Assembly (NCBI RefSeq): GCF_042648805.1
Contig: NZ_JBHRXZ010000022.1
Span: forward strand, 434,001-498,000
Length of the DNA: 64,000 bases
Source: Azomonas tarimensis
GTDB lineage: Bacteria; Pseudomonadota; Gammaproteobacteria; Pseudomonadales; Pseudomonadaceae
Reading direction: 5' to 3'
The notes below the pieces were generated by a model. That model worked only from the letters and a program-made list of their open reading frames with translations, ran no database searches and was not told the origin of the DNA. The translations under genes and the position numbers were made by a program. Positions 15,897 to 23,612 of this stretch are shown here, piece after piece; within the stretch, counting starts at the first letter, position 1, and every line of letters begins with the position of its first letter.

Positions 15897-16217
15897 ATGG
15901 CCAAGCCCGAATTTCATATCTTCGTCTGCGGTCAGCATCGTCCGGAGGGTCACCCACGGGGCAGCTGTGGTGCCAAGGGCGCCGACCGGCTGTTTGACGC
16001 CTTTGCCCAGGTGCTGATCCAGAACAACCTGAACAACCGGGTGGCACTGACCCGCACGGGCTGCATCGGCCCCTGCCAGGCCGGCGCCAACGTGCTGATC
16101 TATCCTGGCTCACAGATGTACAGCTGGGTGGAGAACGAGGATGCAGTGGCCATCGTCAAGAGCATGCTTGCCGGTGAGATCTTTGCCGACAAAGCCACGC
16201 CTGCGGAGCTCTGGTAA
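15897..16217 (+). CDS. Thioredoxin-like [2Fe-2S] ferredoxin, nif-associated
   Basis: 106 residues. The four cysteines Cys11, Cys24, Cys56 and Cys60 occupy the positions of the Clostridium pasteurianum-type [2Fe-2S] ferredoxin, in FVCGQHRPEGHPRGSCG and RTGCIGPCQAG. Azotobacter has a homologous nif-linked protein. It is an electron carrier that can bind the MoFe protein in the clostridial case; its partner here is inferred. It is 10 bp after fdxB and 5 bp before the next gene, hence in the operon. Confidence 0.9.
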   Translation: MAKPEFHIFVCGQHRPEGHPRGSCGAKGADRLFDAFAQVLIQNNLNNRVALTRTGCIGPCQAGANVLIYPGSQMYSWVENEDAVAIVKSMLAGEIFADKATPAELW

Positions 16218-16222
16218 CAGCC

Positions 16223-16723
16223 ATGGCAGAAGTGCTGCTGTTCGATTCGGGGCGTGCGTTCTTTTCCGGTGACACACCGGCGGCGCTGCGCTATCTGTTG
16301 AATAACGCCCTGTGTGCCGAAACCCCCGAGTCGGTGGAGGCGTTGCTGCTGGAGGCCAGGGAGCGGTGGCCGGAGCAGCCTGATGCGCATATCGGGCTCT
16401 ACAAGTTCTACTTTGTGGCCAAGCGCTACCCTGAAGCGGAGGCGGCGGTCTGGCAGGCGATGCGATCGGCGGCTCGCGTGGGCGGATTCGAGCGGAACTA
16501 CCGGCGGCTGGGACCCGGGTCGGCCGACTGGAGCAGGCGGCAGGGTGCAGAACGGCTTTTTCTGTTCAGCCTCAAGGCCCTTGGTGTGATCCGGTTGCGT
16601 CGGGAAAAGGTCCTTCAAGCGCGCAGCGTGCTTGAAAAATTGCACGAGCTCGATCCGTCCGATGAGATTGGCGGTGGCGCCTTCCTCTACATCGCCCGTT
16701 CGTTTTTCGAGGATGCAGCCTGA
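16223..16723 (+). CDS. TPR-like nif-associated protein A
   Basis: 166 residues, all helical. Core motif: WPEQPDAHIGLYKFYFVAKR, followed by YPEAEAAVWQAM and a second unit near residues 111-160 (LFLFSLKALGVIRLRREKV). It resembles a degenerate tetratricopeptide repeat and is clearly paralogous to the protein at 23.6 kb (GLYRFYYYQHRYADAL, LLRFYLLALKGGGYLSLRMG). Such proteins are adaptors. No function is known. Its TGA overlaps the next ATG (TGATG). Confidence 0.75.
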   Translation: MAEVLLFDSGRAFFSGDTPAALRYLLNNALCAETPESVEALLLEARERWPEQPDAHIGLYKFYFVAKRYPEAEAAVWQAMRSAARVGGFERNYRRLGPGSADWSRRQGAERLFLFSLKALGVIRLRREKVLQARSVLEKLHELDPSDEIGGGAFLYIARSFFEDAA

Positions 16724-17094
16724 TGCGCTCGACACTGCAAGTGCGTCTCGAGCAGACGCAGGGACTCATGGAAGAACTCTGGGACGAAATGGATGCCTGC
16801 CTGCGGCAGGCCGGGCTCAGTTCCCCGTTGCCGGATCGGATCGAACCTACGCGGAGCGAGTTGCGCGAAGATCCCTTCGATCACAGCCTCGGGCTGTATC
16901 TCGAGTGGCGCAGCGGATCGGGCGGGTTGCTGGGAACGGTGCTGGTCTATGCCAGCGACATGCTCTTCGCGGAATTCGACGTGCTCGCGGCGCACCCGGG
17001 CAAGGCCGGGTGGGTGGTCGAGGCGGTGACCGCATGGGGCAACCCCGGCGCCTTGAAAAGCGAGCTTCGTTTGCTACCGGCGCTCGCCGAATGA
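16723..17094 (+). CDS. Unrecognised nif-operon protein (123 aa)
   Basis: 123 residues; no family recognised. It has an N-terminal helix (LEQTQGLMEELWDEMDACLR) and a strand-rich second half (LGLYLEWRSGSGGLLGTVLV, FAEFDVLAAHPGKAG). No membrane segment or metal motif is visible. It overlaps both neighbours by a stop/start, so it is tightly coupled to the TPR-like and DUF364 genes. Confidence 0.72.
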   Translation: MRSTLQVRLEQTQGLMEELWDEMDACLRQAGLSSPLPDRIEPTRSELREDPFDHSLGLYLEWRSGSGGLLGTVLVYASDMLFAEFDVLAAHPGKAGWVVEAVTAWGNPGALKSELRLLPALAE

Positions 17095-17837
17095 CGCCGC
17101 TGTACGACTGGCTGCTGGCCGAGGCCAGCTCGGTTGCCCCTGTCGATGAGGTAACCATGGGGCTCTCCTGGACCTCGGCGGTTGTGGCAGGGCGTATGGG
17201 CTTTGCCTTCAGTCCGAGTCAGGCACCCCGGACGCTGCCCTGGTCTGGGACGCTCAGGGGGCAGGGCAGCGACAGGCTGCGGCCCTGGCTCCTCTCTTGG
17301 AACGAAGCCGAGGCTGCCGTGGGGTTGGCGGTCTTCAATGCCAGCCACCGCATGGCGGGCTGTCTCGACGAGGCGCGCGCGCTGCAGCTGGACGTACCCG
17401 GACAGTTGGCGGTTTTCGCCCATTTCCGCTCGCGCCTGCAGGGCAGAAGGGTGGTAGTCATAGGCCGGTACCCTGGCCTGGACAGGCTGTGGCATGACCT
17501 GCCCTATTCCTGCCTGGAACGCCGTCCGGGGGAACAGGATTTGCCTGACACGGCAGCCGAGTACCTGCTTCCCCAGGCCGACTGGGTGTTTCTCACTGCC
17601 AGCAGCCTGCTGAACAAGACATTGCCCCGGCTCCTCGAACTGTCCGCCCATGCTCAGGTGGTACTGATGGGGCCGAGCCTGCCTTGGCTTGCCGGTTGGC
17701 AAGCCTATGGCGTCGATTACCTGGCCGGCGTCCGCGTACTCGATCCCGTTGCGGCGCGCCAGGTTATTGCCGAGGGCGGTGGAACACGACTGTTCCAAGG
17801 CCCTGTCGAATATGCCTTGCTGGAGTTCACGGCATGA
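17091..17837 (+). CDS. DUF4213/DUF364 protein, putative metal chelation
   Basis: 248 residues. The N-terminal part (VTMGLSWTSAVVAGRMGFAF) fits the DUF4213 half. The C-terminal part with GRRVVVIGRYPGL, TASSLLNKTLPRLLEL and VVLMGPSLPWL then GVDYLAGVRVLDP fits DUF364, a family labelled heavy-metal chelation and often encoded near molybdenum or iron uptake and nif genes. A role in Mo or Fe handling for cofactor synthesis is possible but inferred. Start at ATG 17091 overlaps the previous stop (ATGA); longer reading frames upstream are in other coding sequence. Confidence 0.82.
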   Translation: MTPLYDWLLAEASSVAPVDEVTMGLSWTSAVVAGRMGFAFSPSQAPRTLPWSGTLRGQGSDRLRPWLLSWNEAEAAVGLAVFNASHRMAGCLDEARALQLDVPGQLAVFAHFRSRLQGRRVVVIGRYPGLDRLWHDLPYSCLERRPGEQDLPDTAAEYLLPQADWVFLTASSLLNKTLPRLLELSAHAQVVLMGPSLPWLAGWQAYGVDYLAGVRVLDPVAARQVIAEGGGTRLFQGPVEYALLEFTA

Positions 17838-18256
17838 CCCGTAACGATCCGGCGGCCGCCTGGCGCGTGCTGCTTTGTCACAAACATCCTGTCAGTGCGC
17901 GCCTGCACTTTCTGGTGCCGGAGCAAGGCGGTGTCCTGCTGCCACGGGCGTTACCGCGCTTGGCGGTCGTGTCGGAATCCGAACAGGGGCCGGTCGTCCA
18001 GAGCCACCCTGCGATGGCCCTGCGTGAATTGCAGGGAATGCTTGGGGTCAACGTCGACCTGGAATGGGTCGACGCCTTTCACCTGCATATGGAAACGCCG
18101 GGGGAACTCGTTGCCATCTACCTGGCGGCATTACCTGGCTACGATCTTGTCGAACCGCCGCCGCGGACCCGCTGGATTCAGCTGCCGCAGAGCGTTGGCA
18201 TGCCCTGGCTCGACCGGGAAGTCCTGCGCCGGGCCTATGAGGTGCTGATCGGCTGA
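17834..18256 (+). CDS. Unrecognised nif-operon protein (140 aa)
   Basis: 140 residues from ATG 17834, coupled to the DUF364 stop by ATGA. I recognise no family. The segment WRVLLCHKHPVSARLHFLVP and the closing GMPWLDREVLRRAYEVLIG are the most distinctive; a Nudix-like fold is conceivable, but the GX5EX7REUXEEXGU box is absent. It is the last gene of the nifE operon and converges on the Nif11 gene. Confidence 0.7.
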   Translation: MTRNDPAAAWRVLLCHKHPVSARLHFLVPEQGGVLLPRALPRLAVVSESEQGPVVQSHPAMALRELQGMLGVNVDLEWVDAFHLHMETPGELVAIYLAALPGYDLVEPPPRTRWIQLPQSVGMPWLDREVLRRAYEVLIG

Positions 18257-18300
18257 GTCAGGTCGGAAGCCGGCACGTCTGTGGCGGCTCCCGCAGTGGA

Positions 18301-18519
18301 TCAGGCGCGCAGCAAAGCCTTGATCAGGCGCTCTGACAGCTGGTCCTCGGTGAACTGAGGCTCGTTCGGCGGATAGAGCGAGTCCTCCTGGATCTCGAAT
18401 CCCTGGTCACGGGCGAGACCGATCATCTCCCGTACCTTCTGGCACGCTTTCAGTTGCTCACCCAGGGCTTCATCGGCGCGGGCCTTTTCCGAAAAGGCTT
18501 TGATTTCTTTAATGGACAT
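18301..18519 (-). CDS. Nif11-family small protein
   Basis: 72 residues. The pattern MSIKEIKAFSEKARADEALG, then LKACQKVREMIGLARDQGFE and a C-terminal helix, is that of the Nif11 domain (named for small proteins of nif regions and related to RiPP leader peptides). It has no double-Gly leader cleavage site and no Cys-rich core, so it is not an obvious peptide precursor. It has its own perfect -24/-12 promoter (18679-18694) and a long leader of about 150 nt. Role unknown. Confidence 0.82.
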   Translation of the reverse strand: MSIKEIKAFSEKARADEALGEQLKACQKVREMIGLARDQGFEIQEDSLYPPNEPQFTEDQLSERLIKALLRA

Positions 18520-18678
18520 GCGGCTGGTCTCTATCTGTTAGGGAATGCCGGGCCGGAGGACATCCGCAGGCTCTCGGATAACGCAGGAGGACGCTGGGCA
18601 TAGCTTCGCCGTCCCGCTTGCCTGCCTGGGTCATCCCGTTCCGTGCGTACCGCCTCGTTAGGCCTGGCCAAGCCTACG

Positions 18679-18694
18679 TGCAACCTCGGTGCCA
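18679..18694 (-). promoter_or_regulatory. Sigma-54 (-24/-12) promoter of the Nif11 gene
   Basis: On the minus strand TGGCACCGAGGTTGCA: GG, ten bases, GC, with both TGGCAC and TTGCA perfect. It points to the Nif11 gene 160 bp downstream. A NifA-type site lies 42 bp further upstream. Confidence 0.88.
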
Positions 18695-18735
18695 ATAAAA
18701 AAGCTTAACTATCAACTAGTTAGATAGAATCTAAT

Positions 18736-18751
18736 TGTTCGGAAGCCGACA
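18736..18751. promoter_or_regulatory. NifA upstream activator site (Nif11 side)
   Basis: TGT at 18736-18738 and ACA at 18749-18751 with ten bases between. It is about 55 bp from the minus-strand promoter and about 265 bp from the iscA promoter. Confidence 0.8.
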
Positions 18752-18895
18752 AATGCCCGACTGGAGGTACAAAGCTGACAGGCGGTCAGGCCCCTTGCAC
18801 CTAGGAGAAGGGCAAAGGGACCTCGTCAATTAGCGAGTCGTCCGGGCTGGACAGGCCGAGCGCCTGACTTTGTCGCCGCGGTCGGGCCCCGACTT

Positions 18896-18911
18896 TGTAC
18901 TAAAGGCGACA
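18896..18911. promoter_or_regulatory. NifA upstream activator site (iscA side)
   Basis: TGT at 18896-18898 and ACA at 18909-18911 with ten bases between, about 100 bp upstream of the iscA sigma-54 promoter. The rest of the 18520-19072 gap is AT-rich near 18700 and holds no gene I can support. Confidence 0.85.
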
Positions 18912-19006
18912 TTGAACCCAGGCAGGTCTCGTTCATGACAGCTACTACAGCCAGTGGATAGTCCCAACCCGTTGATCTCCGGGCGGTTTGTCATGAAGGG
19001 AGGGTG

Positions 19007-19022
19007 TGGCATGGCGGTTGCA
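19007..19022 (+). promoter_or_regulatory. Sigma-54 (-24/-12) promoter of iscA-nifUSV
   Basis: TGGCATGGCGGTTGCA: GG at 19008-19009, GC at 19020-19021, ten bases between, with perfect TTGCA. Transcription should start near 19033. Confidence 0.92.
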
Positions 19023-19072
19023 CCAGCCTAGTCACAGGTTGCTCAGCAGCCACCAGCCTAGGAGACATGCCG

Positions 19073-19396
19073 ATGATTACCCTGACAGACAGTGCAATGG
19101 CGGCCGTCAACCGCTTCATGACCAGCCTGGACAAGCCGGTCGCAGGCTTGCGGATCCGGGTCGAGGGCGGCGGCTGCTCCGGCCTCAAGTACAGCCTCAA
19201 GCTTGAAGAAGCCGGCAGCGATGGCGACCAGTCTGTCGACTGCGGCGGGATCACCCTGCTGGTGGATGAGACCAGCGCTCCCCTGCTGACCGGCGTGACC
19301 ATGGACTTCGTCGAAAGCATGGAAGGCAGCGGCTTCACCTTTACCAACCCTAACGCCAGCAACAGCTGCGGCTGCGGCAAGTCCTTCGCCTGCTAG
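19073..19396 (+). CDS. iscA: IscA-nif, A-type Fe-S carrier
   Basis: 107 residues from MITLTDSAM; ATG 19073 is preferred to ATG 19067 because AGGAGA lies at proper distance from it. Ligand cysteines are Cys35 (EGGGCSGLKY) and Cys99, Cys101 (NSCGCGKSF) as in the HesB/IscA family. A-type carriers move iron or [4Fe-4S] clusters from NifU to targets. First gene of the nif cluster-assembly operon. Confidence 0.93.
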   Translation: MITLTDSAMAAVNRFMTSLDKPVAGLRIRVEGGGCSGLKYSLKLEEAGSDGDQSVDCGGITLLVDETSAPLLTGVTMDFVESMEGSGFTFTNPNASNSCGCGKSFAC

Positions 19397-19456
19397 CACC
19401 CTGAGGTTGCCGGAGCGCCCGGCACCCCCTTCAGACTTATCGGGAGACAAGCCGTC

Positions 19457-20422
19457 ATGTGGGATTACTCGGAAAAAGTTAAGGAACATTTCTACAACCC
19501 CAAGAACGCTGGGGCAGTGGAGGAGGCCAATGCCGTCGGCGACGTGGGCTCGCTGAGCTGCGGCGATGCGTTGCGGCTGACCCTTAAAGTCGACCCGGCC
19601 ACCGACATCATTCTCGACGCGGGTTTCCAGACCTTTGGCTGTGGCTCGGCCATCGCGTCGTCTTCGGCACTGACCGAGATGGTCAAGGGGCTTACTGTCG
19701 ATGAGGCGCTGAAGATCAGTAATCAGGATATTGCCGACTTTCTCGACGGCCTGCCTCCGGAAAAGATGCACTGCTCGGTCATGGGACGTGAAGCGCTGCA
19801 GGCCGCCGTGGCCAACTACCGTGGCGAAGAGATCGAAGACGATCACGAAGAGGGCGCGCTGATCTGCAAGTGCTTCGCCATCGACGACGTGATGGTTCGC
19901 GAGACCATACGCGCCAACCGGCTGTCCAGCATCGAAGATGTGACCAACTTCACCAAGGCGGGTGGCGGCTGTTCGGCCTGCCACGAGAAGATCGAAGAAG
20001 TGCTCACCGAGGAGCTGGCCGCGCGCGGCGAGATCTTTGTCCCTGCTGGCACTAAGGCCAAGGCGGCAAAGAAGAAGATCGTGCCGCTTGATGCGTCCGC
20101 TCCTGCCGCGTCGGCGCCCGAGGCTGCGCCCGCGCCAGCTGTCGCCGCTGCGCCGAAGATGACCAACCTGCAGCGTATCCGCCGCATCGAAACCGTGCTC
20201 GAGTCGATCAGGCCAACCCTGCAGCGCGACAACGGTGACGTCGAGCTGCTGGATGTCGATGGCAAGAACGTCTACGTCAAGCTGACCGGTGCCTGCACCG
20301 GGTGCCAGATGGCCAGCATGACCCTCAGCGGTATCCAGCAACGGCTCATCGAGGAGCTCGGTGAATTCGTCAAGGTCATTCCGGTGAGCTCTCCAGCCCA
20401 CGCACAACTCGCAGGGGTGTGA
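19457..20422 (+). CDS. nifU: NifU, Fe-S cluster scaffold
   Basis: 321 residues in three modules. The N-terminal IscU-like domain has Cys35, Cys62 and Cys106. The central permanent [2Fe-2S] domain has Cys137, Cys139, Cys172 and Cys175. The C-terminal Nfu domain has Cys280 and Cys283 (GACTGCQ). An Ala/Pro-rich linker at about 213-234 joins the last two and makes the protein slightly longer than I recall for Azotobacter (312). It accepts sulfur from NifS to build clusters for nitrogenase. Confidence 0.98.
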   Translation: MWDYSEKVKEHFYNPKNAGAVEEANAVGDVGSLSCGDALRLTLKVDPATDIILDAGFQTFGCGSAIASSSALTEMVKGLTVDEALKISNQDIADFLDGLPPEKMHCSVMGREALQAAVANYRGEEIEDDHEEGALICKCFAIDDVMVRETIRANRLSSIEDVTNFTKAGGGCSACHEKIEEVLTEELAARGEIFVPAGTKAKAAKKKIVPLDASAPAASAPEAAPAPAVAAAPKMTNLQRIRRIETVLESIRPTLQRDNGDVELLDVDGKNVYVKLTGACTGCQMASMTLSGIQQRLIEELGEFVKVIPVSSPAHAQLAGV

Positions 20423-20423
20423 C

Positions 20424-21632
20424 ATGCTGAACGTATATCTCGACAACAACGCCACCACCCGCGTCGATGACGAAGTCGTCGAGGCCATGCTTCCTTTCTT
20501 CACCGAGCAGTTCGGCAACCCCTCCTCGCTGCACAGCTTTGGCAGCAAGGTTGGCGGTGCTTTGAAGAAGGCCCGCCAGAGTGTGCAGAAACTGCTCGGT
20601 GCCGAGCATGACTCCGAGATCATCTTTACCTCCTGCGGCACCGAGGCGGACTCGACCGCGATCCTCTCGGCGCTCAAGGCTCAACCTGAGCGCAAGACGG
20701 TGATCACCACCACGGTCGAGCATCCGGCCGTGCTGACCCTCTGCGATTATCTCGCGGGCGAGGGTTACACCATCCACAAGCTGGAAGTGGACAAGAAGGG
20801 CCGACTCGACCTGGAAGCCTATGCCGCCCTGCTGACCGACGACGTGGCACTGGTGTCGGTGATGTGGGCGAACAACGAGACCGGCACGCTGTTCCCGGTG
20901 GAAGAGATGGCGCGGATGGCCGATGAGGCCGGTATCCAGTTCCATACCGACGCGGTGCAGGCGGTGGGCAAGGTGCCGATCGATCTGAAGAACAGCTCGA
21001 TTCATATGCTTTCGCTGTCGGGCCACAAGTTGCACGCGCCCAAGGGCATCGGCGTGCTCTACCTGCGCCGGGGTACGCGCTTCCGTCCGCTGCTGCGCGG
21101 TGGTCACCAGGAGCGCGGTCGTCGTGCCGGTACCGAGAATGCCGCCTCTGTCGTCGGCCTCGGTGTGGCTTGCGAGCGCGCGATGCAGTTCATGGAACAT
21201 GAGAACACCGAGGTCAAGCGCCTGCGTGACAAGCTCGAAGCCGGCATCCTCGCCGCCGTGCCTTACGCCTTCGTGACCGGTGACCCCGACAACCGCCTGC
21301 CGAACACGGCGAACATTGCCTTCGAATACATCGAAGGCGAGGCCATCCTGCTGCTGCTGAACAAGGTGGGCATTGCCGCCTCCAGCGGGTCGGCCTGCAC
21401 CTCCGGTTCGCTCGAGCCTTCCCACGTGATGCGGGCCATGGACATTCCCTACACCGCCGCTCACGGCACGGTTCGCTTCTCGCTGTCGCGCTACACCACC
21501 GAAGAAGAGGTCGACCACGTGATCCGCGAAGTGCCGCCGATCGTCGCGCAGCTGCGCAAGATGTCGCCGTACTGGAAAGGCGACGGCCCCGTCGAGGAGC
21601 CTGGCAAGGAGTTCGCCCCGGTCTACGCCTGA
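20424..21632 (+). CDS. nifS: NifS, cysteine desulfurase
   Basis: 402 residues. PLP lysine Lys202 (SLSGHKLHAPKG) and persulfide cysteine Cys325 (SSGSACTSGS) fall exactly at Azotobacter NifS numbering; His100 of VEHPAV is the PLP-stacking residue. It releases sulfur from cysteine to NifU. It starts one base after the nifU stop. Confidence 0.98.
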   Translation: MLNVYLDNNATTRVDDEVVEAMLPFFTEQFGNPSSLHSFGSKVGGALKKARQSVQKLLGAEHDSEIIFTSCGTEADSTAILSALKAQPERKTVITTTVEHPAVLTLCDYLAGEGYTIHKLEVDKKGRLDLEAYAALLTDDVALVSVMWANNETGTLFPVEEMARMADEAGIQFHTDAVQAVGKVPIDLKNSSIHMLSLSGHKLHAPKGIGVLYLRRGTRFRPLLRGGHQERGRRAGTENAASVVGLGVACERAMQFMEHENTEVKRLRDKLEAGILAAVPYAFVTGDPDNRLPNTANIAFEYIEGEAILLLLNKVGIAASSGSACTSGSLEPSHVMRAMDIPYTAAHGTVRFSLSRYTTEEEVDHVIREVPPIVAQLRKMSPYWKGDGPVEEPGKEFAPVYA

Positions 21633-21661
21633 GTCTCTCCAACCCGCATGGGGGATCAAAC

Positions 21662-22819
21662 ATGAGCACGGTGACCATCGACGACACGACCCTGCGCGAC
21701 GGCGAACAGAGTGCCGGCGTCGCCTTCAACGCGGATGAAAAGATCGCCATCGCTCGTGCCCTGGCGGCGCTGGGCGTGCCGGAGCTGGAGATCGGTATTC
21801 CCAGCATGGGGGACGAAGAGCAGGAGGTGATGCGCGCCATCGCCTCGCTGAAACTCCCCTCGCGACTCCTGGCCTGGTGTCGTCTGTGTGACATCGATCT
21901 GCAGGCGGCACGGGCTTCAGGGGCACACATGCTGGACCTCTCGCTGCCGGTGTCGGATCTGATGCTGCGCCACAAGCTGGCCAAGGATCGCGACTGGGCC
22001 CTGCTCGAAGTGGCGCGCTTGGTCAGCGAGGCGCGCATGGCGGGCTTCGAGGTGTGCCTGGGCTGCGAGGATGCCTCGCGGGCCGACCTGGAGTTTGTCG
22101 TGCGGGTGGCGGAAGTGGCCCAGGCGGCCGGGGCACGCCGCCTGCGCTTCGCCGACACGGTGGGCATCATGGAACCGTTCGCCATGTTCGACCGGTTCAG
22201 CTTCTTGCGCCAGCGTCTGGACATGGAGCTGGAAGTCCATGCCCACGACGATTTCGGTCTCGCCACGGCCAATACCTTGGCTGCGGTGAAGGGGGGCGCC
22301 AGCCATATCAATACCACGGTCAACGGGCTCGGCGAGCGAGCCGGCAACGCGCCGCTGGAAGAATGCGTCCTGGCCCTGAAGCAACTCCACGGCATCGACA
22401 CCGGCATCGATACGCTGGGTATTCCGGCCATCTCGGCTCTGGTGGAAAAAGCCTCGGGCCGCCAGGTGGCCTGGCAGAAAAGCGTTGTCGGGGCGGGTGT
22501 TTTCACCCACGAGGCGGGCATCCACGTCGATGGCTTGCTCAAGTACCGCGGCAACTACGAAGGCCTCAATCCCGATGAGGTCGGGCGCAGTCACAGCCTC
22601 GTCCTGGGCAAGCACTCGGGTGCGCATATGGTGCGATCGAGCTACCTGGCGCTGGGGATCGAGCTGGACGAGGTGCAGAGCCAGCTACTGCTGGGCCGTA
22701 TTCGTCTCTTTTCGACCTGTAACAAGCGCAGTCCGCAGTCCGCCGATTTGCAGGATTTCTACCGCCAGTTGTGCGAGCAGACCTCGCCCCACGCGCTGGC
22801 TGCAGGAGGTATTGCATGA
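21662..22819 (+). CDS. nifV: NifV, homocitrate synthase
   Basis: 385 residues. A TIM-barrel of the isopropylmalate/homocitrate synthase family: DDTTLRDGEQSAGVAF at the N-terminus, the metal motif VHAHDDFGLATAN near residue 200, and NTTVNGLGERAGN. It condenses acetyl-CoA with 2-oxoglutarate to homocitrate, the organic ligand of FeMo-co. GGGGATC precedes ATG. Its stop overlaps the cysE start (ATGA). Confidence 0.97.
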   Translation: MSTVTIDDTTLRDGEQSAGVAFNADEKIAIARALAALGVPELEIGIPSMGDEEQEVMRAIASLKLPSRLLAWCRLCDIDLQAARASGAHMLDLSLPVSDLMLRHKLAKDRDWALLEVARLVSEARMAGFEVCLGCEDASRADLEFVVRVAEVAQAAGARRLRFADTVGIMEPFAMFDRFSFLRQRLDMELEVHAHDDFGLATANTLAAVKGGASHINTTVNGLGERAGNAPLEECVLALKQLHGIDTGIDTLGIPAISALVEKASGRQVAWQKSVVGAGVFTHEAGIHVDGLLKYRGNYEGLNPDEVGRSHSLVLGKHSGAHMVRSSYLALGIELDEVQSQLLLGRIRLFSTCNKRSPQSADLQDFYRQLCEQTSPHALAAGGIA

Positions 22820-23601
22820 GTCTTCTATCGGAATGGCGTGACGACATCCGCTGCGTGTTCGAGCGTGACCCAGCGGCAAGGACCACCTTCGAGGTGCTGA
22901 CCACCTACCCGGGCGTGCATGCAATCCTCCTCTATCGCCTGAGTAACCGGCTCTGGCGGCGGCAATGGCGCTACGCCGCCCGGTTGCTGTCCTTCATCGC
23001 GCGCCTGGTGAGCAATGTCGACATCCACCCCGGGGCAACGATCGGACCGCGTTTCTTTATCGATCACGGTGCCTGCGTGGTGATCGGCGAAACCGCCGAG
23101 GTCGGGCGGGACGTGACCCTTTACCACGGGGTAACGTTGGGCGGCACCAGCTGGCGCAAGGGCAAGCGCCACCCGACGCTGGGTGACGGCGTTCTGGTCG
23201 GCGCGGGGGCCAAGGTGCTCGGACCTATCACAGTAGGCAACAACGCACGGGTCGGGGCCAATTCCGTGGTGGTGGCCGATGTGCCGGACAGCTGCACGGT
23301 GGTGGGCATTCCCGGCAAGGTGGTCAAGCTGCGGGAGGCCGGCACGGTCAACCCCTATGGCATCGACCTCGATCATCACCTGATCCCCGATCCCGTAGGC
23401 AAGGCCATCGCCTGCCTGCTCGATCGCATCGACGGTCTGGAAAAGAAGCTGGAGGCGGGTGGCCTGGTCCCGGCCGGTAGCCAGCAACAGTACTTTCTCG
23501 GCTGCAGCGTCGACAACAGCATCTGTGAAACCGACTGCTCGGGCGGAGCCGCTTCCTCAGGCTCAGTCGAACCGCGGCGTGTCGGCAACCTGCTGGACTG
23601 A
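22816..23601 (+). CDS. cysE: Nif-linked serine O-acetyltransferase (CysE1)
   Basis: 261 residues from ATG 22816 (GGAGG upstream, ATGA overlap with nifV). It has an N-terminal helical part and a left-handed hexapeptide beta-helix, with the catalytic pair in IDHGACVVIGETAEVG and the loop VTLGGTSWRKGKRHP. It makes O-acetylserine, boosting cysteine for NifS. A C-terminal extension (about 225-261) containing GCSVDNSICETDCSGG has three cysteines and is not part of the usual enzyme. Confidence 0.94.
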   Translation: MSLLSEWRDDIRCVFERDPAARTTFEVLTTYPGVHAILLYRLSNRLWRRQWRYAARLLSFIARLVSNVDIHPGATIGPRFFIDHGACVVIGETAEVGRDVTLYHGVTLGGTSWRKGKRHPTLGDGVLVGAGAKVLGPITVGNNARVGANSVVVADVPDSCTVVGIPGKVVKLREAGTVNPYGIDLDHHLIPDPVGKAIACLLDRIDGLEKKLEAGGLVPAGSQQQYFLGCSVDNSICETDCSGGAASSGSVEPRRVGNLLD

Positions 23602-23612
23602 GGAGACCGGAC

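Noticed and set aside
17834..18256. Nudix hydrolase for the 140-aa protein
   Set aside because: The Nudix box residues are absent; left as unknown.
18770..18805. Possible additional -24/-12 site, GGTCAGGCCCCTTGC
   Set aside because: Spacing between GG and GC is 11 instead of 10; a perfect promoter is present at 19007.
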